Made by a program: the position numbers and the translations under genes. From NCBI RefSeq assembly GCF_900111175.1, contig NZ_FOGI01000010.1, forward strand, positions 62,001-126,000: a stretch of 64,000 nucleotides of DNA, written 5' to 3'. Shown piece by piece: positions 19,811 to 28,425 of the stretch (positions within the stretch are counted from its first letter, which is position 1; each line of letters opens with the position of its first letter). Source of the stretch: Actinokineospora terrae. GTDB taxonomy: Bacteria; Actinomycetota; Actinomycetes; Mycobacteriales; Pseudonocardiaceae. Under the pieces are notes generated by a model. It did no database searches. It saw only the letters and a list, made by a program, of their open reading frames with translations, and was not told the DNA's origin.

Positions 19811-21265
19811 ATGGTCCGGGTGCACGCGAACGGGCTCGACTGGGTACCGGGTGGGGTGAGCGGCGGTGATCGGGCGGCCGACGCCGCGCTGGCGGGTGCG
19901 GAGACGGTGGGTGGGCTGGTGTCGGTGGCCCTCGCGGCCCTCGGGGCCGGGGTGCGCGAACGCGGCGGCCCGCTGCCCGCTGGTGGTCCGGCCGCGGTGG
20001 CCAGGGCCGTCGCCAGGTTCGACCCGCTGCCGGTGGACGGGGTGGGGGCCGAGGCCGCCATCGCCGAGTTGTCCGCGGTGCTGGCCGCCGGGTCCGCCGA
20101 CCCGGTCGACCCCTGGTGCACCGCGCACCTGCACTGCCCGCCGCTGGCCGTTGCCGCCGCCGCCGACCTGGTCGCCAGCGTGCTCAACCCGTCGATGGAC
20201 TCCTGGGACCAGGCCCCGGCCGCCAGCGCGCTGGAACGATCGCTGACCGACAGCGTCGCGCGGTTGTGCTACCCGGCCGCGGAGAGCCCGGACGCCCTGG
20301 TCACCAGCGGCGGCACCGAGTCGAACCTCACCGCGATGCTGCTCGCCAGGGAGACCCTCGGCCCCGACGTCGTCCCGGTGTGCGGCGCGAATGCCCACCA
20401 CAGCGTCGCCCGCGCCGCCTGGCTGCTAGGCCTACCGCGCCCCGTGGTCGTCCGCACGCACCTCGACAAAGTCGACCCACGCGCGCTCGCCGACGCTCTA
20501 GCGGAGTTGGACCGACCTGCCGTCGTTACCGCTACCGCAGGCACCACGAACTCTGGCGCGATCGACCCTCTGACCGAGATCGCGGACATCACCCACGCGG
20601 CAGGCGCTTGGCTGCACGTCGATGCGGCCTACGGTGGCGCGCTGCTCTTCAGCACCCGCCGCCACCAACTCGCGGGCATCGACCGCGCCGACTCCATCGC
20701 TCTAGACCTGCACAAACTGGGATGGCAGCCGATCGCGGCCGGAGTGCTCTCCTGCCGCGACACCGCGCTAACCGCCAGGCTTTCCACCAACGCCGACTAC
20801 CTAAACGCCGACGACGACACCGAGGCAGGCCTACCGGACCTGCTTGGCCGTTCGCTGCGCACCTCCCGTAGGCCCGACGCGTTCAAGATCGCCGTGACCG
20901 CTCGTGCGCTCGGTACCGCCGGCATCGGTGAACTGGTCGACCGCTGCTGCGACACCGCCACCCATGTCGCGCGCGCCGTCGCCTCTCACCCCGCTCTGCG
21001 CCTGTGGGGGGAGCCGACGCTGTCCACGATCCTGCTGCGCCCGCGCGTGGCAGACCTGTCCGACGACGGTGACGCGCTGGTCGCCGCTGTCCGAAGAGGA
21101 CTCCTCGACGAAGGTGCCGCCGTCCTCGGCCGCGCCACCATGCCGGACGACGATGGCACCCCGAGGCTCTGGCTCAAACTGACCCTGCTGCACCCACACG
21201 CCACTCCCGGGGACTACCTGCCGTTGCTGGATCTAGTGGCAGACAAGGCGGAACGGTGCCGCTAG
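19811..21265 (+). CDS. PLP-dependent decarboxylase, DesA-like (group II, siderophore diamine formation)
   Basis: A 484-residue group II PLP decarboxylase. It shows HLHCPPLAVAAAADLVASVLNPSMDSWDQAP, TSGGTESNLTAMLLARE, the cofactor-stacking ANAHHSVARAA, LHVDAAYGGALLF, and the PLP lysine in ALDLHKLGWQP. This is the pattern of DesA lysine decarboxylase and diaminobutyrate decarboxylases, giving cadaverine or a related diamine for hydroxamate siderophores. ATG 19811 follows AAGGGCGACGGG. First gene of a tightly overlapping four-gene operon under an iron box. From about 20400 on it uses unusually many CTA leucine codons. Confidence 0.85.
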   Translation: MVRVHANGLDWVPGGVSGGDRAADAALAGAETVGGLVSVALAALGAGVRERGGPLPAGGPAAVARAVARFDPLPVDGVGAEAAIAELSAVLAAGSADPVDPWCTAHLHCPPLAVAAAADLVASVLNPSMDSWDQAPAASALERSLTDSVARLCYPAAESPDALVTSGGTESNLTAMLLARETLGPDVVPVCGANAHHSVARAAWLLGLPRPVVVRTHLDKVDPRALADALAELDRPAVVTATAGTTNSGAIDPLTEIADITHAAGAWLHVDAAYGGALLFSTRRHQLAGIDRADSIALDLHKLGWQPIAAGVLSCRDTALTARLSTNADYLNADDDTEAGLPDLLGRSLRTSRRPDAFKIAVTARALGTAGIGELVDRCCDTATHVARAVASHPALRLWGEPTLSTILLRPRVADLSDDGDALVAAVRRGLLDEGAAVLGRATMPDDDGTPRLWLKLTLLHPHATPGDYLPLLDLVADKAERCR

Positions 21266-22524
21266 ACCTCGTCGGTGTCGGCATCGGTCCGGCGAACCTG
21301 TCCCTGGCCGCGCTCGCGTCCGGGGTTGGCGGTCTGCGCGCGAGGTTCCTCGACCGGTCGCCCGAGTTCCGGTGGCACCCTGGTCTGCTCATCGACGGCA
21401 CCACCCTCCAGGTCCCGTTCCTGGCCGACCTCGTCTCTCTCGTTGACCCGACGCACCCGTTGTCGTTCTTGACCTACCTGCGCGACAAGGGCCGCCTCTT
21501 CCCCTTCTACTTCGCCGAGCGCTTCCACATCCCCCGCGCGGAGTACGACGACTACTGCCGCTGGGCTGTCAAACGTTTGCCCTCCTGCACGTTCGGACAG
21601 AACGTCACCGAAGTCCGCTGGTCGGCAGCACAAGAGGCGTTCGAGATCGTCACCGAGGACGAGACCCTCTTAGCCCGCAACGTCGTCTTCGGCGTCGGCA
21701 CCGAACCGGTCATTCCCGGCTCACTGGCTGGCCTGGCGCACCACTCGGCGGACTACTTGGACGTCAGAGACAGCCTCTTAGCCCTAGACGACGTCACCGT
21801 GGTGGGATCGGGGCAATCGGGCGCGGAGGTCTTCCTCGACCTCTTACGCAGACGCCAAGGTGGTCTGCGCTGGCTCACCCGCACCCCGGCCTTCGCCCCC
21901 ATGGAGTACTCGAAACTCGGGCTAGAGCAGTTCACCCCCGACTACACCCGCTACTTCCGCGGCCTCCCCGAAGCCACCCGCGACGCCCTCGTCCCCGCGC
22001 AGTGGCAGCTCTACAAGGCGATCAGTGCCGACACCATCGCCGAGATCCAGGACGAGCTCTACCAACGCACAGTCGGCGGCGGCTGGCCCGATGTCACTCT
22101 TACCCCGGGCGTCGAGGTAACCGCCGCCCGAGGTGATGACGGGACCATCGAGTTGACCCTCCGCCACGACCACCAAGGCGCCACCGCCACCGTGAAGACC
22201 AACGCCGTCGTCTGCGCTACCGGCTACGCCGAGCGCGACATCACCGGCATCCTCGGCCCGCTCGTAGGCGCCAAGGACGCGGCAGGCAGGTTCACCGTGG
22301 ACGCCGAGTTCCGCGTCGGCCTCGCCCCGGGCATCACCGGGTCGGTGTTCGCGCAGAACGCCGAACGGCACACCCACGGGGTCGGCGCGCCCGACCTCGG
22401 CCTGACCGCCTGGCGGTCGGCGACCATCCTCAACGCCGTGTCCGGGCGGGCGGTCCACCCGCTGCCCCAGCGCACCGCGTTCACGACGTTCGGACTGGTG
22501 CGGGAGACGGGGAGGGCGATGTGA
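21256..22524 (+). CDS. Lysine/ornithine/diamine N-hydroxylase (DesB/IucD family)
   Basis: A 422-residue flavin N-monooxygenase. It has FAD-binding GVGIGPANLSLAALA at the N-terminus, FRWHPGLLIDGTTLQVPFLADLVSL, NADPH-binding VVGSGQSGAEVFLDLL, and the late ATGY and QNAERHTHGVGAPDLGL motifs. These enzymes hydroxylate the terminal amine of lysine, ornithine or a diamine for hydroxamate formation. The length is that of the hydroxylase alone, with no fused acyltransferase. GTG 21256 overlaps the decarboxylase by ten bases. Three TTA codons (21670, 21778, 21844) make it a candidate for bldA-dependent translation. Confidence 0.88.
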   Translation: MPLDLVGVGIGPANLSLAALASGVGGLRARFLDRSPEFRWHPGLLIDGTTLQVPFLADLVSLVDPTHPLSFLTYLRDKGRLFPFYFAERFHIPRAEYDDYCRWAVKRLPSCTFGQNVTEVRWSAAQEAFEIVTEDETLLARNVVFGVGTEPVIPGSLAGLAHHSADYLDVRDSLLALDDVTVVGSGQSGAEVFLDLLRRRQGGLRWLTRTPAFAPMEYSKLGLEQFTPDYTRYFRGLPEATRDALVPAQWQLYKAISADTIAEIQDELYQRTVGGGWPDVTLTPGVEVTAARGDDGTIELTLRHDHQGATATVKTNAVVCATGYAERDITGILGPLVGAKDAAGRFTVDAEFRVGLAPGITGSVFAQNAERHTHGVGAPDLGLTAWRSATILNAVSGRAVHPLPQRTAFTTFGLVRETGRAM

Positions 22525-24266
22525 CGGTTGCTTGGCGGGACGCGGGTGCGCTGGTGACGCACAAGATGCTGGGGGAGCTCAGCTACGAGGGCCTGCTGCG
22601 GCCGGAACCGGACGGGCCGGACGGCTGGCGGCTCGACCTCGGCAGCGGCACCGAGTACCGGTTCAGGGCGCGGCGCGGTGCGTTCGAGTCCTGGGCGGTG
22701 CGACCGGGCAGCGCGACCCGCGACGGCGAACCGGCCGACGACCCCAGGACCCTGGTCGTCGACGCCCGCGCCGAGCTGGGCCTGACTGGGCTGCGGCTGG
22801 CCGACGTGCTCGCCGAGCTGACCGCGACCGTCACCAACGAGGCGGCCAGGCTCGGCCACGCCCCCACCGCGGCCGAACTGTCCACGATGGACTACGACGA
22901 GGCCGACGGGCACCTCACCGGCCACCCCAGGCTGGTGCTCAACAAGGGCAGGGTCGGCTTTTCCGCGCACGACCGCGCCAAGTACGCCCCCGAGTCCGGC
23001 GCCGGGTTCGCCCTGCCCTGGCTGGCCGTGCACCGCGACCACGCCACCTTCAACTGCGTGTCCACCCTGACCGAGGAGAAGCTGCTCACCGCCGAACTGG
23101 GCGCCGACAAGCTGGCCGCGTTCCGCGCCAAGCTCACCGACCCGGGCGACTACGTGCTGGTCCCCGTGCACCCGTGGCAGCTCGACGAGGTCGTCGGCAC
23201 CCTCTACGCCAAGGAACTGGCCACCGGCGTCGTCGTCCCGGTCGGCGAGAGCACCGACCGCTACCGCCCGCACCAGACCGTGCGGACGCTGGCCAACGCC
23301 TCGCACCCGACCAGGCTGGACGTCAAGACGGCCGTGTCCGTGCGCAACACCCTGGTCTACCGGGGCCTGGCGTCCGCGGCGACGCTGGCCGCGCCCGAGG
23401 TCACGACCTGGCTGCGTGCGGTGCACGAGAGCGACGAGCTGCTGCGCGACCACTACCGGTTCGACCTGCTCGGCGAGATCGCCAGCGTCTCGGTGCGCCA
23501 CCCGCTGCTCGCCTCGGTCGACGAGCTGCCCTACCGCTTCCACGAGACCCTCGGCGCGCTGTGGCGGGAGCCGATCCGCACCCGCCTCGCCGACGGGGAG
23601 CGCGCCATCTCCTTCGCCGCCCTGCCCTATCGCGGCCCCGACGGCGTCTCGGTGATCGCGCACCTCATCACCACCTCCGGCCTGTCCACCGAGGACTGGA
23701 CGCGCGGGCTGCTCGACATCCTGCTGACCCCGCTGCTGCACTGGCTGCTCGAGCACGGCGTCGGCTTCTGCCCGCACGGCCAGAACCTCGTGCTGGTCGT
23801 CGGCGCGAGCGGCAAGCCCAAGCACGTCGCCATCAAGGACTTCGCCCAGGGCGTCGACCTGCTCGACGAGCCGCTGCCCGGCTACGACCGGCTCGGCGCC
23901 GCCGCGGGCGCCGACATGCTGCGCTGGCCCGCGCACCTGCTGGCCCAGTCGCTGTTCAGCTCGGTGTTCGCCGGTCAGCTGCGGTTCCTGGCCGAGGTGC
24001 TCGACGAGGAACTCGGCTTCGCCAGGCCCCGGCTGTGGGCGCTGGTCCGCGAGATCGTCTCCGCCTACCGCGACACCCACCCCGAGACCGCGGCCCGGTT
24101 CGACGCGTGCAGGCTCTTCGCGCCGGACGTGGAGCGCGTCTGCCTCAACCGCGAGCACCTGGCCGGTCAGGGCTTCGACAAGGTCGACCGCGACGACGAG
24201 TTCGACGTCCGGTTCGGGCGGGCGATCAACCCCCTCGCCGGACCGGATCCCCAGGGGGCGTGGTGA
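22521..24266 (+). CDS. NRPS-independent siderophore (NIS) synthetase, IucA/IucC family
   Basis: A 581-residue NIS synthetase that adenylates a carboxylate and condenses it with an amine or hydroxylamine. Visible family marks are GHPRLVLNKGRVGFSAHD (phosphate-binding region), VPVHPWQ, RTLANASHPTRLDVKTAVSVRNT (ATP contacts), GFCPHGQNLVLV and IKDFAQGVDLL. Length and motifs agree with DesD-type oligomerising/cyclising enzymes. The GTG start overlaps the hydroxylase stop by four bases. It is the assembly enzyme of the operon. Confidence 0.9.
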   Translation: MTVAWRDAGALVTHKMLGELSYEGLLRPEPDGPDGWRLDLGSGTEYRFRARRGAFESWAVRPGSATRDGEPADDPRTLVVDARAELGLTGLRLADVLAELTATVTNEAARLGHAPTAAELSTMDYDEADGHLTGHPRLVLNKGRVGFSAHDRAKYAPESGAGFALPWLAVHRDHATFNCVSTLTEEKLLTAELGADKLAAFRAKLTDPGDYVLVPVHPWQLDEVVGTLYAKELATGVVVPVGESTDRYRPHQTVRTLANASHPTRLDVKTAVSVRNTLVYRGLASAATLAAPEVTTWLRAVHESDELLRDHYRFDLLGEIASVSVRHPLLASVDELPYRFHETLGALWREPIRTRLADGERAISFAALPYRGPDGVSVIAHLITTSGLSTEDWTRGLLDILLTPLLHWLLEHGVGFCPHGQNLVLVVGASGKPKHVAIKDFAQGVDLLDEPLPGYDRLGAAAGADMLRWPAHLLAQSLFSSVFAGQLRFLAEVLDEELGFARPRLWALVREIVSAYRDTHPETAARFDACRLFAPDVERVCLNREHLAGQGFDKVDRDDEFDVRFGRAINPLAGPDPQGAW

Positions 24267-25615
24267 GCGTCGACCACACCAGACCGGTCGGCCCGCGGAC
24301 CCTGGCCGAGCGCGCCCAGGCGGCGTCCGCGCTGTCCGGGGCGTTGCGCGGCGCGGTCGCGGCCGGGTCGGTGCGCCGGGTCGTGTGCCTGGTGCCGGAC
24401 CCGCACGCCCGCTTCGCCGCCGTCGAGCTGTCCGCCGGGTACTTCGTCGACACGGTCCTGACCAGCGGGTACGGCATGTGCGCGTACGTGTTCGGCTGGA
24501 ACCCGGCGCGCCAGGCGGTCAACGCCTCCGCGGTCGACCAGTTCCTCGGCGGATACGGCGACCTGCGCATCCGGCCCGACCTGGCGACCCTGACCCCGGA
24601 CGGGCCCGACACCTGGCTGGTGGTGTGCGACGTCGAGTGGCCGGACGGCCGGTCGGTGCCGGAGGCGCCGCGGACCACGCTGCGCGAGCAGGTCGTGATG
24701 GCGGAGAAGCTGGGGCTCGTCGCGTCGGTGGGCATCGAGCACGAGGTGACGTTCACCTCGCCGGACGGGGTCCCGCTGACCGGCGGCGGGCTCGACTACG
24801 CCGTGGGCGGGCTCTCGCCGATGTCCGGGCTGCTGGCGGACGTGCGGTCGGCGCTGGACGGGCTGGGGCTCGGTGTGGAGTCCGCGCGCGGGGAATGCCA
24901 CCCGGGGCAGTTCGAGGTGGTCCAACGGCACCGGGACGCTCTAGCCGCGTGCGACGACGCGATGCTGCACCAGCTGGTCGTCCGTAGGGTCGCTGCCGAG
25001 CACGGGGTGCGCGCGGGATACCTGGCGGCAGAGTCAGCGGGGACCGGTGGGTCCTGCCACGTGCACTTGTCCCTGTCGGACCCGGCAGGCGTGTCGCTTG
25101 TGGCCGGAGCTAGACCCGACCAGGTGTCGACCCTGTTCGGACACTTCCTCGCCGGGGTACTGCGAGCAGCCCCGGACCTGACCGCGTTCTGGGCCCCTAC
25201 CTGGAACTCTTACGTCCGCCTCCGCACGTCACCGTTCTCGCCGCGTTCACTGCGGTGGGGGAGCGATGACCGCACCGCCGCCGTTCGACTGGCCGGGCGC
25301 GGGCAGTCGCTACGGATGGAGGCCCGATTCGCGGGCGCTGACGCCCAGGTGCACACCGTCGTCGCCGCCCTGATCGCGTCAGGCCTATCGGGCGTCGAGG
25401 AACGGCTGGAGCTAGCTGCGGAGAACAGGCAGGTCGGGGACCTAGCCCGAACGCCGTGGGAGGCCCTGCAGAAGCTGAGTGGGTCGAAGCTGGCGGTGGC
25501 CCTGTTGGGCCAGGCTGTCGTGGACCACCGCGTGGCGATGATGGGCGAGGAGCTGGACTCGGGACTAGAGGCCGTGAACTCGTGGCACCGCGAGCGAGGT
25601 GACCTGCGGGCTTAG
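24263..25615 (+). CDS. Glutamine-synthetase-like amide/hydroxamate ligase
   Basis: A 450-residue protein of the glutamine synthetase catalytic fold. Metal and substrate residues are in order: GIEHEV (two Glu), GECHPGQFEV (two Glu), GGSCHVHLSL (His), NSYVRL (Arg), DRTAAVRL (two Arg) and RMEARF (Glu, Arg). It departs from housekeeping GlnA in several ways: no adenylylation-loop Tyr was seen, ANPYL is replaced by AQVHT, and the N-terminal half is shortened. GTG overlaps the NIS synthetase stop (GTGA). Relatives join the gamma-carboxyl of glutamate to amines. Here it may acylate the N-hydroxy-diamine, since no DesC-type acyltransferase is present. Confidence 0.75.
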   Translation: MSVDHTRPVGPRTLAERAQAASALSGALRGAVAAGSVRRVVCLVPDPHARFAAVELSAGYFVDTVLTSGYGMCAYVFGWNPARQAVNASAVDQFLGGYGDLRIRPDLATLTPDGPDTWLVVCDVEWPDGRSVPEAPRTTLREQVVMAEKLGLVASVGIEHEVTFTSPDGVPLTGGGLDYAVGGLSPMSGLLADVRSALDGLGLGVESARGECHPGQFEVVQRHRDALAACDDAMLHQLVVRRVAAEHGVRAGYLAAESAGTGGSCHVHLSLSDPAGVSLVAGARPDQVSTLFGHFLAGVLRAAPDLTAFWAPTWNSYVRLRTSPFSPRSLRWGSDDRTAAVRLAGRGQSLRMEARFAGADAQVHTVVAALIASGLSGVEERLELAAENRQVGDLARTPWEALQKLSGSKLAVALLGQAVVDHRVAMMGEELDSGLEAVNSWHRERGDLRA

Positions 25616-26088
25616 GCCCGCTCGCGGAACACGACCCACCGCATGCAGACGTACATGTAGACCGCCTCACAGGCCCCCGCCGCAAGCCGGGCCAGGTGGT
25701 AGTCGACGCCTAGAGCCGCCAACCCACTACCCACGCCCAGGATCCAGGCGAGGTAGTTCACCGTCACCACCACGACGTACCGCCCCACCTGGGGCCCGAC
25801 GTCCGCGTGCGACCGGAAGTTGAACGCCCGGTTCAACACGAAGCTCAACCCGAACGCGATGACATACCCGATGGTGATGCTCACCGGCAGCGGCCACCCC
25901 AACCCGCTGCGCATGACCGTCAACAACCCCATGTCCACGCAGAACGTGAACCCGTTGATCACCGCGAACCCCAACAGGCTCGGCGGCACCACCCGGGACA
26001 GCCCGAACGGCAACCGCCGCACCACCGCCACCATCACGGCCGCGAACCGCTCCCCGCGCTCCGCCCGCCTGACTTCCCGAACCGACAT
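25612..26088 (-). CDS. GtrA-family membrane protein
   Basis: A 158-residue protein with four hydrophobic segments and the GtrA pattern: LLGFAVINGFTFCVDMGLL, ITIGYVIAFGLSFVLNRAFNFRS, RYVVVVTVNYLAWILG and a final VYMYVCMRWVVF. The family is linked to polyprenyl-phosphate-sugar flipping in surface glycan modification. ATG 26088. The 3' end overlaps the convergent ligase gene by four bases. Its own partner glycosyltransferase is not in the window. Confidence 0.8.
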   Translation of the reverse strand: MSVREVRRAERGERFAAVMVAVVRRLPFGLSRVVPPSLLGFAVINGFTFCVDMGLLTVMRSGLGWPLPVSITIGYVIAFGLSFVLNRAFNFRSHADVGPQVGRYVVVVTVNYLAWILGVGSGLAALGVDYHLARLAAGACEAVYMYVCMRWVVFRERA

Positions 26089-26155
26089 GCCGCCATCCTG
26101 ACCACACCGGGTGTCCGGCCGCCATCGCGCAGGCGAACACAGGGTCACCACGGTG

Positions 26156-27436
26156 TCACTGCGACCAGATCTGCGCCGCCGCCAGGGCGATCGGCAGCGC
26201 CACGAGGGTGAACTGGGTGAACAGCGAGATGGTGCCCATCCGCAGCGGCCGGATGTCGGCGCCCCGGCTGCGGTCGATCTCGGCCAGGTACGGCCCCATC
26301 CGCGCGATGTCCTCGCGCACGTCGACGCCGTCGCGCTCGGCGAGCGCCTTGATCTGCGCCACCCGCAGGTCGACCGCCTTCGCCCCGGCCTGCCGGAACA
26401 GCACCCACGGCGCCAGCGTGAACACCGGCATCAGCAGCACGTACAGCGCGACCAGCACCCCGATCCAGGCCACATTGGTGACCCCGAGCGAGGCCAGGAC
26501 CGTGGTCAGGCTCGTGCCGAGCACCGCGTTGGCCCACATCACCGTACGGTAGAACCGCGCCAGTGGGGCCCACCCGAACCGACCGTCTCCGTTGAGCCAG
26601 TCGGCACTCGGCTCGACCAGGTAGTGCATGGCGATCGTGACGTAGATGGCGCACAGGCCGACCACCTGGAACGCCAGGATGATGAAGATCGCGTACCAGG
26701 CCAGCAGCAGGTAGACCAACCTGGCCAGGTGGTGCTTGCCGCCCGCCCACTAGTGCTGGTACGCGTCTTGCAACCACACCTGGTGCGCCTCGTCGGACAA
26801 CCCCTGCGGCGCCACAGTCTGGAACAGGCTGTTCTCCATCCCCATCGACAGCAGGACCGCCAGCACCAACGACACCACCGCCATCGGCACCACGAGCAGC
26901 GCCCGGTGTGCCACGAGGGTCTCGTTGACGTGCCTGACCAGGTGCCCGAACGCCTCCCGAGTCGACTTGCCCGCCACGATGGCGTCGATGCGCAGCACCC
27001 GCGACACTCTGGTCGAGCGGATCTCGTGCTTGGCGATGATGGCCCCGTTCTCGGCCAGCGACGACAGGCACTTCGACAGGTACGTCCAGTGCCGGTGCAG
27101 CAGCACCGTGCCCGCCACCACGCTCGCCGACAACAACCACGTGGTGACGTCGCGGACCAGCGGGAACGAGGGCAGGCTCGGCTCGGCCACCGGGATCCGC
27201 AGCACCCGCTTGACGTCGGCGACCACCTGGAAATCGGCCGTGGTGCCGATGGCGCCCGCCGACGCCGCCGCGATCAGGACCGCGCCGAGGTAGCCGACGC
27301 CGACGATCAACAGCCAGGCCGAGTGCCAGCCCTGGAACCATTTGTAGATCCCGGTGAACCCGAACGGGTCGAGGTCGGCGGTGGCGATCCGGCGGTCGGC
27401 GAGCGGGTCGACCTCGTCGGGTTCACACGTCGTCAT
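26156..27436 (-). pseudogene. Multi-pass membrane protein interrupted by an in-frame amber codon
   Basis: Two open stretches, 27436-26750 and then 26749-26156, are in the same frame and split only by TAG at 26752-26750 (QDAYQH-stop-WAGGKHHLARLVYL). The combined product would be about 426 residues with roughly six to eight membrane segments, so this is one gene. The first half contains LDPFGFTGIYKWFQGWHSAW, the second FGWAPLARFYRTVMWAN and VDVREDIARMGPYLAEID. ATG 27436 has AGGAG eight bases ahead and overlaps the hydrolase stop. Family not recognised. The stop could be a true mutation, a base-call error or a readthrough site. Confidence 0.65.
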
Positions 27437-28277
27437 CCAGTCCACTCCTGATCAGCAGGGTCGCCAACTCGGCGGGGTGCTCGAGCCAGGGCCAGTGCCC
27501 GCAGCCCGCGATGACCTCGTCGCGGTGCACGTCGACCAACCCGCGCAGCAGGCGGCGGTCCTCGTCGGTGATCAACCGGTCCGAGTCGCCGGTGATCAGG
27601 TCCACCGGCTGCCGCACCGAGCGCAGCATGGTGTCGTAGGCGATCGCCTTGGCGGTGAACAGGACCCGCAGCACCGCCGGGCTCCCGGCGCCGGTCAGGG
27701 TCTCCACCAGCAGGTCGCCCGCCAGCGCCCTCGGGTCGGCGACGAAAGGCCGCAGCAGCGCCGAGCGCAGGGTCGCCGAGCGGGCCATGGCGGTGAGCAG
27801 CGCGTGGGGGACGGGGATCAGACCCGCCAGGAACTGGGTCGCGACGGTCAGCCCGAGCAGCGGGTGCCGCAGCGCGCGGCTGGGGTGCTGGGTCAGGTCC
27901 GACGCCCGCACGAGCGCGCCGCTGACGAAGACCAGCCTGCGGAACCGCTCGGGGGCCAACGCGGCGACCTGCGCCGCCATGACGCATCCGACCGAGTGCG
28001 ACACCAGCACCGCGTCCCGCACCTGTTTCGCGGCGCAGAACCGCGCGATCGCCGCCGCGGCCGACCCGACGTCGAACGCCCCGGTCGCGGTGCGGCTGCG
28101 CCCGAAGCCGGGTACGTCGACCGCCAGCACCCTGGCCGAGCGGCCCACCTGCCTGGCGATCTCGCTCCATTGCTCCAGCGAGCCGCCCAGGCCGTGCACC
28201 AGCAGGTACGTCCCACCGTCCACTGGGCCCTGCTCGGTGTAGCGGACGACGTGCTCGGTGTTCGTCCGGCCGTCCAT
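27423..28277 (-). CDS. Alpha/beta hydrolase
   Basis: A 284-residue alpha/beta-hydrolase fold enzyme: oxyanion LLVHGLGGSLEQW, DVPGFGRS, nucleophile elbow VSHSVGCVMA (Ser), acid in ITGDSDRLI and His in AGCGHWPWLEHP. The substrate is unknown; the layout resembles small esterases and C-C hydrolases. ATG 28277 has GGAG eight bases upstream. It is divergent from the AtuA-type operon and overlaps the interrupted membrane-protein gene downstream, suggesting co-transcription. Confidence 0.8.
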   Translation of the reverse strand: MDGRTNTEHVVRYTEQGPVDGGTYLLVHGLGGSLEQWSEIARQVGRSARVLAVDVPGFGRSRTATGAFDVGSAAAAIARFCAAKQVRDAVLVSHSVGCVMAAQVAALAPERFRRLVFVSGALVRASDLTQHPSRALRHPLLGLTVATQFLAGLIPVPHALLTAMARSATLRSALLRPFVADPRALAGDLLVETLTGAGSPAVLRVLFTAKAIAYDTMLRSVRQPVDLITGDSDRLITDEDRRLLRGLVDVHRDEVIAGCGHWPWLEHPAELATLLIRSGLDDDV

Positions 28278-28379
28278 GCCTGGTCTCCCCACCGCTGGTG
28301 ACTTGCCCGGGAGTCGGCTGCAGGGCGTTCCCTGTTATGCCCAGCGGCGTGAGGGGACCGAAATCCGCGCCAGAAACAA

Positions 28380-28422
28380 TCAAGCATGACTGCTTGAAAC
28401 TTGCCGCGGCGCGTGCCACGGT
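28380..28422 (+). promoter_or_regulatory. Promoter with TetR-type operator, first catabolic operon
   Basis: Inverted repeat TCAAGC-ATGACT-GCTTGA (28380-28397) overlaps a -35 TTGAAA (28394-28399). Seventeen bases later comes CACGGT (28417-28422) as a candidate -10, and the GTG start is three bases after it. The same layout, base for base in the key parts, stands before the carboxylase operon (33946-33988). GAAACAATCAAGC precedes both. Confidence 0.7.
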
Positions 28423-28425
28423 GGG

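Noticed and set aside
22532..24262. Second frame continuing into the glutamine-synthetase-like gene
   Set aside because: An Arg/Ala-rich shadow of the NIS synthetase; only the part from 24263 has enzyme motifs.
26750..26752. TAG read as pyrrolysine
   Set aside because: No sign of Pyl genes and no methylamine context; mutation or base-call error is simpler.
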